A stretch of DNA of 64,000 nucleotides. Source: Chachezhania antarctica (GTDB lineage Bacteria; Pseudomonadota; Alphaproteobacteria; Rhodobacterales; Rhodobacteraceae). Positions 16,701 to 24,292 of this stretch are shown here, one piece after another (the stretch's first letter is position 1; the number at the start of each line of letters is the position of its first letter). A program made the position numbers and the translations under genes. Location of the stretch: contig NZ_QZEX01000002.1 of the NCBI RefSeq assembly GCF_003646465.1, positions 310,001 to 374,000 on the forward strand, given 5' to 3'. Under the pieces are notes generated by a model, which was not told the origin of the DNA, made no database searches, and worked only from the letters and a program-made list of their open reading frames with translations.

Positions 16701-17604
16701 GCTTCACGTCGCACGCGCCGCAGCGCAGATCGCCGCCGAACCACGACACCACGAGCGAGGCGGTTTCCGCCGACGGCAGATCGCCCATCAGCCCCTTGAG
16801 CGAGGCATAGAAATCCGTCCCGCCCGAGGGGTGGTTGACGTTCGCCGCCCAGGAATTGCCCGGGCCGTCATTGTAGAACGCGCCCGCGGGCGACAGGGCG
16901 TATTCCCCGGTGCCGGGGATCATCGCCACGCCCTTCACGATCTGCGCCAGATCCTCGTCAAAGCCCGGGGCGTCGGGTTGTTCGGCGCGCACGACCTCGA
17001 ACGAGAATTGGGGCACGCGGTTCCCGAAACGGCCAAGGTCGAAGTTCTCCATCACCACGTAGGCCGTGCCGCGATAGGCGGGCACGTGGCCTGCGCCTTC
17101 GACCGCCTCCATCAGCGGATCGGGCAGCTGGTTGGCCGCGCCGGTGTGGACAGTCATGTTGAGGTCCAGCAGCGACACCTCCGTCCCGTTGGCCCAGACG
17201 CGGGAGACGTGCGAAATCTCGCCCTCGCACAGGGCAACGGCGAGCGAGACGGAATAGGAATATTGCACCGTCTTCGGCTGCGACGGCGCGCCCTTGCCGC
17301 CACCGCCGCCGGTGGTTGTCGTGGTTTCCAGGAACCGGGTCGACCAGATCACCTGCCCGCCCACCCGCGTGCGCCCGAAGGTCAGCGGCACGGGCGATCC
17401 TTCGGCCGATTGCGTCAGGCGGAAGCGGTCGACCTGGCCCTTGTGGACCGGCTCGCTGCCCTTGCCCAAAAGCTGTTGGTCGACACTCTGCCCGATGGCG
17501 GCGCCAAGCGCCTGCCCCAGGGCCGCGGTGGACACCCCCGCCAGCGTGCCGCCGATGGACCCGCCAAGCGCGGCGCCGGCGGCGGAAAGGACGATCGTGG
17601 TCAT
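13705..17604 (-). CDS. GTA g15, tail megatron / host-interaction protein with TIM-barrel domain
   Basis: A 1299-residue tail-tip protein. The N-terminus is glycine/alanine-rich and hydrophobic (AAGAALGGSIGGTLAG), followed by a beta-rich phage-tail region with VPLTFGRTRVGGQVIW. A central glycosidase-like TIM-barrel region (about residues 435-700) contains IDFIGIDNYMPLSDW, PYLKANIEGG-like text as EPAYLKANIEGGEG, and KPVWFTELGCAAVDKG. The C-terminal third is beta-rich and resembles the phage tail-3 domain. In RcGTA this protein forms the tail needle/hub extension that contacts and penetrates the recipient cell. The ATG at 17604 has a perfect AGGAGG upstream and overlaps the end of g14 by four bases, so translation is coupled. 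It is the last gene of the GTA cluster. Confidence 0.93.
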   Translation of the reverse strand: MTTIVLSAAGAALGGSIGGTLAGVSTAALGQALGAAIGQSVDQQLLGKGSEPVHKGQVDRFRLTQSAEGSPVPLTFGRTRVGGQVIWSTRFLETTTTTGGGGGKGAPSQPKTVQYSYSVSLAVALCEGEISHVSRVWANGTEVSLLDLNMTVHTGAANQLPDPLMEAVEGAGHVPAYRGTAYVVMENFDLGRFGNRVPQFSFEVVRAEQPDAPGFDEDLAQIVKGVAMIPGTGEYALSPAGAFYNDGPGNSWAANVNHPSGGTDFYASLKGLMGDLPSAETASLVVSWFGGDLRCGACDVKPKVESTTIDASTMPWTVSGLPRAAADQIAQQDGRPIYGGTPCDESVVEAIRHFHLYGRKVTFYPFVLMDQLGGNTLPDPWTGGTGQPALPWRGRITTSLAPDQLGTPDGTAAADAEVAAFFGTAQASDFTVGDGTVTYTGPDEWSLNRFILHYAALCAAAGGVHAFCIGSEFRALTQIRGATGFPAVQALRTLAAQARILLGPDTKIGYAADWSEYFGYQPPGTDDRLFHLDPLWADPQIDFIGIDNYMPLSDWREGEDHADAAWGSIYEPAYLKANIEGGEGYDWYYASDADRDAQIRTPITDGAHGEPWVWRYKDIRGWWDNPHHDRIGGVRQATATPWVPQSKPVWFTELGCAAVDKGTNQPNKFIDPKSSESRLPYHSNGQRDDFIQFQYLKATLTYWQDAAKNPVSPVYGGPMVDLSNAYVWAWDLRPYPHFPNNRGLWSDGGNHARGHWLNGRAGARTLASVVDEICRRSGVTDADVSRLYGIVHGFQLDRNGDARAALEPLMLRYGFDAVEHGGTLSFRHRTGAPMALLDPGDMVEDGEADGILERTRAAEAELAGRVRIRFPEAGTDHGVIAEEAALADDAQLSVTTSDLPLSMTRAEGRQVAERWLAEARVSRDSARFALPPSRLGLGAGDVVQLPGGRYRIDRVEQGAHQIVEAVRVEPDIYRPADYPDDAPLTAAYHAAGPAAALFLDLPLLTGEEIPHAPHIAVTSRRWPGSVAVHGSADDEGYALDMVIEAGATAGTTETALETGPVGLWDRGAGVEVRMISGTFSAASKARVLGGANAIAIGDGDVWEVLQFTDAELIATDTYRLTGLLRGQAGSDAVMPGAWPEGSWVVALNGVPRQLPLTPAQRGQERHYRVGPASQPISDPAYTHHARVFTGIGLRPLSPCHLRVAEAGGDITAGWIRRTRIDGDGWDGGDVPLGEEREAYRVQVRDGGTVLREVEVTSPAWTYAAADRAADSPGAGAVIAVSQISARFGAGAEVTAPLPV

Positions 17605-18065
17605 GACGGGACCTCCTGCGGGAAATCGAACCTTGCGGCGATGCGGCGCCGCCACGGGCTGGCCAGCGCGCTTTCGACGACGCCCATATGGGCATAGGCG
17701 TGGATGAAATGCGGATCGGGATCGCCGGCCGAAAGGATGCCCAGATGCTTGGCCACCGCGTCGGACCGCATCCGGAACAGCACCACCTGCCCCGGCGCGA
17801 TGGGGCCGTGTGCGGGCACAAGGTGCCGCGCGGCGGCGGCCCACAGGCGTTCTTCGCCCTGCGGTTCCGACCAGTCCCAGCTATAGGCCGGGACCTGCTC
17901 GGGCTCGAACCCGTAAAGCGCCCGCCACAGGCCCCGGATCAAGCCAAGGCAATCCGTGCCCGCGCCCTTGCGCGCCGCCTGATGGCGGTAGGGCGTGCCC
18001 ATCCATGACTGCGCTTCGGCCACGATGCGGCGGCGGAAGGCGTCGTTTTGCTGTGTGTCGATCAT
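17601..18065 (-). CDS. GTA g14, NlpC/P60-type tail peptidase
   Basis: A 154-residue cysteine peptidase of the phage NlpC/P60 group, carried in the tail and thought to cut peptidoglycan during DNA entry. The catalytic cysteine is Cys39 in GTDCLGLIRG, and the histidine is His107 in AKHLGIL. The preceding segment WMGTPYRHQAA is typical of the family. The start ATG at 18065 overlaps the g13 stop by four bases. The longer open frame to 18206 runs through the coding end of g13 and is not used. Confidence 0.92.
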   Translation of the reverse strand: MIDTQQNDAFRRRIVAEAQSWMGTPYRHQAARKGAGTDCLGLIRGLWRALYGFEPEQVPAYSWDWSEPQGEERLWAAAARHLVPAHGPIAPGQVVLFRMRSDAVAKHLGILSAGDPDPHFIHAYAHMGVVESALASPWRRRIAARFDFPQEVPS

Positions 18066-18955
18066 CCCCGGCGGCTCCCGCCGGTATTGCCCGGCCCGGT
18101 ATGGGGCGTGGCGACCATCCAGTCGTCGCCCGGCATGTCGGGGAAACCGCCGAAGTTCACCACGTTGGCGAACTTGGCCCCGCACGTCGCGAACCGCTTG
18201 TCGCAACCGGCATCAAGGCGGATCATGTCGCCGGGCGCGATCCCGGCCCGCAGCGGTTCCCACAGCGTGACGATCCGGTCGGTGCCCTCCAGCCGGTCTT
18301 CCTTGATCAGCCCCGACAGGCCCGCCCCCGCGCCGGAGGAGACAGAAAGCCGCCCCCGCGCGAACCATCCCTCGACGGGTGTGTCGAACCCGGCCCAACG
18401 GAAGACGCGGCCGTCTTCCACGATCTCGGCCGCGCGGATCTCGTGCAGGCCGGGCGTGTCCAGATCCACCCCGCAGGTAACATCGCCCAGGACGGCGGTG
18501 CACGGCTTCTGGAAGACCCGGCCCATGGGGCGGTTCAGCGCCTCGGTCTGGCCGCGCAGCTCGGCCTCGAACGCGGTGTCGGAACGCCGGATCTCGCCGA
18601 TCGCACCACGGAACTGCAGCCAGCGAACCTCCGGGTCGGCCCAGTTCACCAGCCACGCCTTGACGGTCGCGCCATCGAAGCGCCCGGCCTCGATGTCTTC
18701 CTCCCGGATCGCGTCGTCACACAGCGCGCCGATGGCGTCGGTATTGTCGATGGACAGGCCCGTGGATTGCTGCAACGCCATCGCCGACATGCCGGTTTCG
18801 GCCTTGAAGTCGACACCGTCGAAGGACAGCCCGCAATCGTGATCGGTGAAGCCCAGCGTTTCCCCGTCGGGGCGGATGATCGCCCAGGCTCGGCAGAGCG
18901 TCGTGTCGCCACTGGCCAGATGGGCCGCGAAATCGGAAGGCAGATCGGCCATCAC
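18062..18955 (-). CDS. GTA g13, tail hub protein (DUF2163)
   Basis: A 297-residue baseplate hub protein of the DUF2163/BR0599 phage family. It shows the N-terminal segments CRAWAIIRPDGETLGFTDHD and ALQQSTGLSIDNTDAIGAL. Four conserved cysteines are in its C-terminal half (Cys152 and Cys161 in PCTAVLGDVTC, Cys251 and Cys258 in GCDKRFATC). The paired spacing suggests a metal or iron-sulfur site. The open frame overlaps g12 and g14 by four bases at each end, so the tail genes are translationally coupled. Confidence 0.92.
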   Translation of the reverse strand: MMADLPSDFAAHLASGDTTLCRAWAIIRPDGETLGFTDHDCGLSFDGVDFKAETGMSAMALQQSTGLSIDNTDAIGALCDDAIREEDIEAGRFDGATVKAWLVNWADPEVRWLQFRGAIGEIRRSDTAFEAELRGQTEALNRPMGRVFQKPCTAVLGDVTCGVDLDTPGLHEIRAAEIVEDGRVFRWAGFDTPVEGWFARGRLSVSSGAGAGLSGLIKEDRLEGTDRIVTLWEPLRAGIAPGDMIRLDAGCDKRFATCGAKFANVVNFGGFPDMPGDDWMVATPHTGPGNTGGSRRG

Positions 18956-19584
18956 AGACGCACCTCCACCACCGGGACATTGGGCACTTCGCCCGCCTGG
19001 AAACTGGCGACCGAGGCCTGTATCCAGTCGGTATCGAAACGCACCGGCACGTCGAATTCGAAGCCCGCGGTGACAGGCGCGCCATTGGCCGGCGCGCTGG
19101 CAAAGGTAACCTTGCCGGTCAGCGGATCGACGGTGAAATCTGCGCCCTCCGACAGTTCCATCCCGTCCACGCCCACCCGGACCGAGCCCGCGACGGGCTT
19201 GGTCACCGGGCGGATGTATTCGTGCTCGCCGGGGGCATAGGTCTTGGTCAGCTGGAATTCCACCGCCGCGCCATCGCCCGCCCCGATGGACTGGTCGTCA
19301 TAGGTCGCCGGCCCCGATACGGGACACGACGTGCAATCCGACCAGTCCTTCCAGCGAAAGGCGTGCATCCGGCCGCGCCGCGCTTCGAAGAAGGCGATCA
19401 GCGTCTTGATGTCGTCCAGCGCCCGAAGCCCCGTGCCCGCGTCGTAGCGGCGGCGGGAATGGGACCAGGGGGTGTTGCGTTCCTCGAACCCGTTGGCGAG
19501 CGTCACTACCTCGGTCCGCCGTTCGGGACCGCCGGCCGAGCCGAAGCTGAGTGCCGCGGGAAAACGTATGTCGTGAAAGCTCAT
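18952..19584 (-). CDS. GTA g12, distal tail protein (DUF2460)
   Basis: A 210-residue structural tail protein. The start SFHDIRFPAALSFGSAGGPE and the central RRRYDAGTGLRALDDIKTL and GRMHAFRWKDWSD are hallmarks of the DUF2460 family, which forms the distal tail ring between tube and hub. The ATG at 19584 is preceded by GGAGACGCGCC and lies 15 bases after the g11 stop. The length equals that of RcGTA gp12 (about 210). Confidence 0.93.
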   Translation of the reverse strand: MSFHDIRFPAALSFGSAGGPERRTEVVTLANGFEERNTPWSHSRRRYDAGTGLRALDDIKTLIAFFEARRGRMHAFRWKDWSDCTSCPVSGPATYDDQSIGAGDGAAVEFQLTKTYAPGEHEYIRPVTKPVAGSVRVGVDGMELSEGADFTVDPLTGKVTFASAPANGAPVTAGFEFDVPVRFDTDWIQASVASFQAGEVPNVPVVEVRL

Positions 19585-19599
19585 GGCGCGTCTCCTGCC

Positions 19600-20301
19600 C
19601 TAGCGGTAGCGGTTGCCGCGGCCCAGCATGCGGCCCATCTGGGCGGCGATCTGGCCTTGGCTACGGCGGAAGCTTGCGGCGTCTGGCGTCTGGATATTCA
19701 TCACCACGTTCACCGGCTGGGCGTTGCCGCCCCCGGAGCGCACGCCCAGCTTGCCATCCGGACCGCGGGCCAGCGGCATGATCGCCTCGGGGCCCGCTTC
19801 ACCCATCAGCCCGGTGCCGCCGCGCATGGGGAAGGTCGTGGGGCTGGTGACCACGCCGCCGGTGGCGAAGGGCACCACGCGCCCCTGCGCCATGGGCGCG
19901 CCATCGGCGAAAGGCATCACCTTGCCCTGGCTGAAGGGCGCGCCGTCGGCGAAGGGAAAGACGCCTGCCAGCATCGCGCTGAGCCCGCCCGCGACCGTGC
20001 TGCTGATCTGGTCGGTCGCCGGTTTCATCGCCGCGTTGTAGGTCTGCCGCACGATCGAGGAGGCAATGGTCTCGAACGCGTCCGAAAGCTTCTCGCCGTC
20101 GTTCAGCAACCCGTCGAAGGCGCGGCGCAGGCCGTGGCTCAGGCCGCGTTCCAGCCCGCCGATCTCGGTGCCCGTATCCTTGAACGTGCCCCGGATCCGG
20201 CGCAGCTCGCCCTCGAACGACGCGGCCATCTGCGAGGCCTCCCCCATCGTCTCGGTCAGCCCGTCGATGCGGTCTTCCAGATCGTCAAATCTCTCTTGCA
20301 T
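19600..20301 (-). CDS. GTA g11, tape measure protein
   Basis: A 233-residue tape measure protein, short as in all RcGTA-type particles, which build short tails. The N-terminus is a coiled coil (ERFDDLEDRIDGLTETMGEA), the middle is hydrophobic and alanine-rich, and the C-terminal part has the repeated FADGAPFSQGKVMPFADGAP-type segments and GLMGEAGPEAIMPLARG, common to lambda-type tape measures. The start at 20301 is preceded by AAGGAGAGCGCG and overlaps the end of g10.1 by 17 bases. The frame is open 16 codons further upstream without a better start. Confidence 0.9.
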   Translation of the reverse strand: MQERFDDLEDRIDGLTETMGEASQMAASFEGELRRIRGTFKDTGTEIGGLERGLSHGLRRAFDGLLNDGEKLSDAFETIASSIVRQTYNAAMKPATDQISSTVAGGLSAMLAGVFPFADGAPFSQGKVMPFADGAPMAQGRVVPFATGGVVTSPTTFPMRGGTGLMGEAGPEAIMPLARGPDGKLGVRSGGGNAQPVNVVMNIQTPDAASFRRSQGQIAAQMGRMLGRGNRYR

Positions 20302-20500
20302 CGCGCTCTCCTTCGGTCGCGTCCGGATAGGCGGCCAGCAGCGCATCAAGCCCCGCCCGCCCCAGCGGTGTCTGCCCGCCGCTTTCGCCCAGCATCAGGC
20401 GCAACTCGGCCGGGGTGAGGCGCCAGAAGACGTGCGGCTCCAGCCTCAGGCCAAGGATCCCGGCCCGCATCAGCGCGGGCCAGTCGAAGCCGCGTTTCAT
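20285..20500 (-). CDS. GTA g10.1, tail assembly chaperone-like protein
   Basis: A 71-residue protein with the segments GFDWPALMRAGILGLRL and FWRLTPAELRLMLG, which mark the small phage tail assembly chaperone family found between g10 and g11 of RcGTA clusters. Its ATG overlaps the g10 stop by four bases. It probably guards the tape measure protein during tail assembly. Confidence 0.87.
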   Translation of the reverse strand: MKRGFDWPALMRAGILGLRLEPHVFWRLTPAELRLMLGESGGQTPLGRAGLDALLAAYPDATEGERDAREI

Positions 20501-20817
20501 GTCTCACCCGGCAGGGCGAAGGCGCGCGACAGCAGAAGCGCCGCCGCACGCGCCGCGGCCATGGGGCCGCCCCGGATTTCGGCCTGTGCCAGATCGGCGG
20601 CTGTCAGATCGCAGCCGCCGCCCGACAGGCCCGCCGCCACCACGGCCAGCACATCGCGGGCGGAAAAGCCGCCCCGTTCGAACCGCTCGACCATGTCCAT
20701 CAGCGATCCCGTGCCAAGCGACGCTTCGAGTTCGGCCAGCGCGCCAAGGGTCAGCTTCATGTCCCTTGCTACGCCGTCGATCACCAGCGCCACTTCCCCC
20801 GTCCAAGGATTGGCCAT
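20497..20817 (-). CDS. GTA g10, tail tube assembly protein (GTA_gp10 family)
   Basis: A 106-residue protein with the typical start ANPWTGEVALVIDGVARDMK and LTLGALAELEASLGTGSL, which match the GTA_gp10/phage tail assembly chaperone family. The second half is alanine-rich and helical (SARDVLAVVAAGL). It lies three bases after g9 and is translationally coupled to g10.1. Confidence 0.9.
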   Translation of the reverse strand: MANPWTGEVALVIDGVARDMKLTLGALAELEASLGTGSLMDMVERFERGGFSARDVLAVVAAGLSGGGCDLTAADLAQAEIRGGPMAAARAAALLLSRAFALPGET

Positions 20818-20820
20818 GTC

Positions 20821-21234
20821 TCAGAGCGCCGTGAAGGTCAGCTGCCCGGCCGAGGCGAGCGCGATCTCGTAGGTCGCCTCGCCATTATGGGTGCCGGAGT
20901 AATCGATGGAGGTGATCTGGAACGGCCCCGTCACGGTACCGAAATCGGGGATGATCACTTCGTAATCCGGGGTTTCGGCGGCGAAGAAGATCTCCCGCGC
21001 GCGGGCATCGGTGGTGTCGTCCTTGAACACGCCCGACCCCGACAACGAGGCCGATTTCACGCCGGCGCCGGCCAGCAGTTCGCGCCATCCGCCCTGGCTT
21101 TCCAGGCTTGTGACATCGACGCTTTCCGCGTTGAAGCTGACCCGCGTAGCGCGCAGGCCCGCGAGGGTTTCGAACTGACCGCCGCCGGTCATGTCCACTT
21201 TGATCAACAGATCTTTGCCGTTCTGGGCTGCCAT
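20821..21234 (-). CDS. GTA g9, major tail tube protein
   Basis: A 137-residue beta-rich tail tube protein of the TP901-1 major tail family. Visible signatures are MAAQNGKDLLIKVD, the central NAESVDVTSLESQGGWRELL and the near-terminal FQITSIDYSGTHNGEATYE. It forms the hexameric tube through which DNA passes. The start at 21234 has an AGAGAGCTCTC leader and is separated from g8 by a 283-base gap full of inverted repeats, which may allow separate control of this highly expressed gene. Confidence 0.93.
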   Translation of the reverse strand: MAAQNGKDLLIKVDMTGGGQFETLAGLRATRVSFNAESVDVTSLESQGGWRELLAGAGVKSASLSGSGVFKDDTTDARAREIFFAAETPDYEVIIPDFGTVTGPFQITSIDYSGTHNGEATYEIALASAGQLTFTAL

Positions 21235-21322
21235 GAGAGCTCTCCGAGCGTTGAAGGGTTGTTTTACTTCGGTTGGTTACGGGTGGTCTGAAACCGGGTT
21301 CCGAACCATCGCAACTCGTTGC

Positions 21323-21377
21323 CGGATCACTTGTGATCCGGTTCGCGCCCGACCCCGCCCCCCAGGGCGGGCGCGAA
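21323..21377. repeat. inverted-repeat cluster in the g8-g9 gap
   Basis: Two perfect hairpins follow each other: CGGATCAC-TT-GTGATCCG (21323-21340) and TTCGCGCCCG (21342-21351) with CGGGCGCGAA (21368-21377). A reverse copy of the second motif (GGGGTCAGGCGCGAACC) lies at 21454-21470. A related pair is found at 42301-42338. The gap 21235-21517 has no convincing gene; the structures may modulate g9 expression or be a REP-like element. Confidence 0.6.
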
Positions 21378-21517
21378 TGGGATAGGCGTCCGGCTCGTTT
21401 CGGATCCCGCTCGCTCACTGCACGGCACACCAGGCGGTTCTGCGCCCACCCTCGGGGTCAGGCGCGAACCCGTCGTCGTACGTGCAGAGCATCCGGGTCG
21501 ATCCATCCGGCCCCTCG

Positions 21518-21931
21518 TCAATCATCTTCCACACGGGCGCGGAACTTCAGATCCACGCGCCTCAGCTTCGCGTTCGAACCATCGCGCGCGGCGGTGGCCT
21601 TTTCGAACCACAGCCCCACGACACGGCCGCGGGTCAGCGGCATGTCGACCACGTCCAGCGCGTCGCAAACCGCCGCCGCCACGGTCTTGACCGCGGCAAA
21701 GCCCGCCTGATCGGTCACCACCGACACGGTGAACCGATGCAGCGCGCCGCTGCCCGACTGGTCGGACCGGTCGGTCGCGTCCTCGGGGCCGAGGCTGACA
21801 TAGGTGGCAGGCAACCCGCCCGCGGGCACCGCGTCGTAGATCGCGTCGCCCACCAGCCCGGAAAGCCCGGTGTCGGCCGAAAGCGTCTGGTAGATTGCGG
21901 CCTGCAGGGCGGCGGATACGGCATAGGTCAT
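21518..21931 (-). CDS. GTA g8, tail terminator (DUF3168)
   Basis: A 137-residue protein with SAALQAAIYQTLSADTGLSG near the start and LPATYVSLGPEDATDRSDQS, followed by HRFTVSVVTDQAGFAAVK, the layout of the DUF3168 tail-completion family. It caps the head-proximal end of the tail. It overlaps g7 by four bases. Confidence 0.9.
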   Translation of the reverse strand: MTYAVSAALQAAIYQTLSADTGLSGLVGDAIYDAVPAGGLPATYVSLGPEDATDRSDQSGSGALHRFTVSVVTDQAGFAAVKTVAAAVCDALDVVDMPLTRGRVVGLWFEKATAARDGSNAKLRRVDLKFRARVEDD

Positions 21932-22278
21932 GCGGCCAGCTCCTCCTCGGCATAGCAGGTCAGGTAGCGGCCGGTGTGATCCCGCTCGGCCACGGCGTGG
22001 ATCCGGTAGATCCGTTCGCCTTCGCGGAACCGCTGCCCCGGCGTGGGCCGGGCCGGGCTGCCATAGGGTGCGCCGCGGACCACGATCTGGTAGCGGACCA
22101 CCGACAGCGGATCGGCGGCGACCCCGGACGTCTCGCGCCCGGACCCGGGCACGACATCGGCCCAGAGCGTTCCCAGCGCCAGCCAGTCGGCCTCGAACCC
22201 GCCGGAATTGTCCGGCGCCTCGAGCGGGGTTTCCAGCACCAAGGGCCGGTTCAGATGCGGCGGGCAGGTCCTGCTCAT
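21928..22278 (-). CDS. GTA g7, head-tail adaptor / head closure protein
   Basis: A 116-residue member of the phage head-tail joining family (SPP1 gp16-like). It shows RPLVLETPLEAPDNSGGF, WADVVPGSGRETSG and a C-terminal GERIYRIHAVAERDHTGRY. It closes the portal vertex after DNA packaging. The frame overlaps g6 and g8 by four bases each. Confidence 0.9.
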   Translation of the reverse strand: MSRTCPPHLNRPLVLETPLEAPDNSGGFEADWLALGTLWADVVPGSGRETSGVAADPLSVVRYQIVVRGAPYGSPARPTPGQRFREGERIYRIHAVAERDHTGRYLTCYAEEELAA

Positions 22279-22874
22279 CGTCCCGACCCCACCGACAGCC
22301 GCATCGGACGGTAGCGCTGAAGCAGGCTGGTGACGCCGAAGGGCGTGCAGCCGTCGTTCAGCCGCGTATCCGAGCGGTTTTCATAGTAATGCGCGGCCAG
22401 CAGCAGCACCGCCTGAGCCATGTCGCCCGGCAGGCCGGACCAGTCGTCGGCCATGCCAGCCCGGAACGTCACCCGCGCCAGCCCGCCCCGGGGGATACGC
22501 GGCAATTCAAGCCCCGTGGCCCGCAGACGGGGGCTGTGGAAATCGGGCTCGAACCGGTAGCGCGTCGTGGCCACGGTTTCCGTCGCCCCACCCGCATCTT
22601 CCATGACCACGCCATGGATCTGCGTCACCGGGGCAATCGGCAATACCTGCACCTCCGGATCGCGCCAGTCGGAGAACACCGCCTCGAAATCGCGCCGCAG
22701 AAGCGCCTTCGACACGCGCGCCTCGATCGCCGCGATGGCTGCCAGGAGGAAGCCATGAAGCACGGTGTCCTGCAGGGTCTCGGTGCCGAAGCCGGTGCCA
22801 AGCCGCAAATGGGCCCGGAACGGTTCCAGCGGCAGAGATGTATCCGGGATCGGTTCGAGTTCGTTTAGTATCAT
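22275..22874 (-). CDS. GTA g6, head-tail connector protein
   Basis: A 199-residue gp6-like head-tail connector. The start ILNELEPIPDTSLPLEPFRA and the helical VLHGFLLAAIAAIEARVSKA match this family, and the C-terminal VLLLAAHYYENRSDT is the conserved end region. The ATG at 22874 was chosen because GGAG lies seven bases upstream; ATG at 22889 and an extended frame to 22955 are also open. It sits 195 bases after the capsid gene, with structured DNA between. Confidence 0.88.
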   Translation of the reverse strand: MILNELEPIPDTSLPLEPFRAHLRLGTGFGTETLQDTVLHGFLLAAIAAIEARVSKALLRRDFEAVFSDWRDPEVQVLPIAPVTQIHGVVMEDAGGATETVATTRYRFEPDFHSPRLRATGLELPRIPRGGLARVTFRAGMADDWSGLPGDMAQAVLLLAAHYYENRSDTRLNDGCTPFGVTSLLQRYRPMRLSVGSGR

Positions 22875-22931
22875 CACTTCACTCCGCATGATCGGGCCGC
22901 CATCGACCCCGGCTGCCCGGTTCCCCGCATC

Positions 22932-23025
22932 GCCCGCCACAGATGGCGGGCGCACGCCGCACCACGTTGCTCGGACGGAGGGGAGCAGCTAGACAACATG
23001 GAGGGTCTGCCGGCGTGCGCCCGCC
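22932..23025 (-). terminator. alternative hairpins between capsid g5 and g6
   Basis: GCCCGCCA/TGGCGGGC (22932-22939 and 22944-22951) forms a tight hairpin. The arm GGCGGGCGCACGCCG (22945-22959) can instead pair perfectly with CGGCGTGCGCCCGCC (23011-23025). The two structures are mutually exclusive. There is no T-run. Placed after the capsid gene, they may attenuate or process the transcript so that capsid is made in excess of downstream proteins. Confidence 0.55.
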
Positions 23026-23069
23026 CGGGGACCGGCACGCAAAACGCGCCGATCCCCGCCCGGCCTCTC

Positions 23070-24251
23070 TTACGAGATGCCGAACTTCAGAAGCTTGATC
23101 GCCGCAAAATCGGTCACGCCGCCGCCGACGCGCTTGGTCGCGTAGAACAAAACGTGCGGCTTGGCCGAGAACGGATCGCGCAGGATGCGGATGTCGGGAC
23201 GTTCGGCGACCGTATAGCCGGCGCGGAAGTCGCCGAACGCGATCGGGAAGGCATCGACACCGGGATCGGGCATGTCCTCGGCGATCAGCACGGGATAGCC
23301 CATCAGCCGTGCCGGCTGCGCCGCTGCAAGGCCGTCGGCCCACAGAAAGCGGTCGTCCGCGTCCTTCAGCTTGCGGATCATGCCGGCGGTCTTCGAGTTC
23401 ATCACGAAGGTGCCGTTCGACCGGTAGACCGCGCCCAGGGCATAGACGATATCGGCGATCGCATCGCCGTTGCCGACGCCGCCCGCGGTGCCCGTCGGGA
23501 TGTAGCCCAGGCTGTCCCAGCCCCAGCTGTCATTCTCGACGATCGCGTAGTCCAGGAAACCGCGCGGCTGTTCGCTGCCGTCGCCGTTGATGAAGGACGC
23601 GGCCTCGGCCCGGGCGAAGGTGTTGGCGATCCGCCCCGCCAGCCAGGTTTCCACGTCGAACGCGGCATCGTCCAGCAGACGCTGGGATGCCTTGGGCAGG
23701 GCCGAGAGTTCATAAAGCGGGATCGAGATACGGTCGAGCACGGGGGTCGAGCTTTCGGCCAGCGTCCCTGCCTCGGTTTGCCAGCCCGAGCTGACATCGG
23801 AATGGTCGATCAGCACGTCGAAGGATGTCGCCTCGACATTGACCACGCTCGCGACCGACCGCAGCGAGGCCGTCGACAGCAGGATCGAGCGGATGGTCTC
23901 GGTCGTCTGGGAATCGACAAGATAGCCACCGTCGGAATTCACCGCGGTCGACATCGCCTTGCCTTCCAGCTCCAGCCCGCGCAGCGCGTCATCGTCGCCG
24001 GTGCGCACATAGCTGTCAAAGGCCGCGGTGTGCGGCGCTGTTGCATCGGAAGCGCCGGCCAGATGCGGGCGGGCAGAGATATGGGATTTGCGATCCAGCA
24101 TGGTCAGTCGCTCTTCTGTCTGTTGAAATTTGGTTTCGACGTCGTCTTGGAAGTCCCGCATGCCCTGCACGAATCCGGCCATCGCCTCTTTCACTTCGCG
24201 CAGCATGGGTGCCCCCTGACCGGCCGCGGCCGGGGTTTCGGTCTTGCTCAT
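23070..24251 (-). CDS. GTA g5, major capsid protein (HK97 fold)
   Basis: A 393-residue HK97-type capsid precursor. Residues 1-100 are a helical delta-domain (REVKEAMAGFVQGMRDF) that the g4 protease removes. The mature part begins near ALRGLELEGKAMSTAVNSDG and contains the typical VSSGWQTEAGTLAES, ARAEAASFINGDGSEQPRGF and the C-terminal FGDFRAGYTVAERPDIRILR. The start ATG at 24251 is preceded by CAGGTGAAGCCG. The earlier open frame to 24659 overlaps the protease gene and is spurious. It forms the small T=3-like GTA head that holds a few kilobases of host DNA. Confidence 0.95.
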   Translation of the reverse strand: MSKTETPAAAGQGAPMLREVKEAMAGFVQGMRDFQDDVETKFQQTEERLTMLDRKSHISARPHLAGASDATAPHTAAFDSYVRTGDDDALRGLELEGKAMSTAVNSDGGYLVDSQTTETIRSILLSTASLRSVASVVNVEATSFDVLIDHSDVSSGWQTEAGTLAESSTPVLDRISIPLYELSALPKASQRLLDDAAFDVETWLAGRIANTFARAEAASFINGDGSEQPRGFLDYAIVENDSWGWDSLGYIPTGTAGGVGNGDAIADIVYALGAVYRSNGTFVMNSKTAGMIRKLKDADDRFLWADGLAAAQPARLMGYPVLIAEDMPDPGVDAFPIAFGDFRAGYTVAERPDIRILRDPFSAKPHVLFYATKRVGGGVTDFAAIKLLKFGIS

Positions 24252-24292
24252 CGGCTTCACCTGTTCTCGGGTCTCGTTCCGCCCGCCCGTCC

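Noticed and set aside
16012-17697. Long forward open frames opposite GTA g15 (also 13333-15099 and 15121-16011)
   Set aside because: They are antisense shadows of a well-supported reverse-strand gene, and show no family features or ribosome sites.
20285-20817. Possible programmed frameshift between g10 and g10.1, as in lambda-type tail chaperones
   Set aside because: The second gene has its own ATG in an ATGA overlap and RcGTA clusters code for the two as separate proteins; no slippery sequence was seen.
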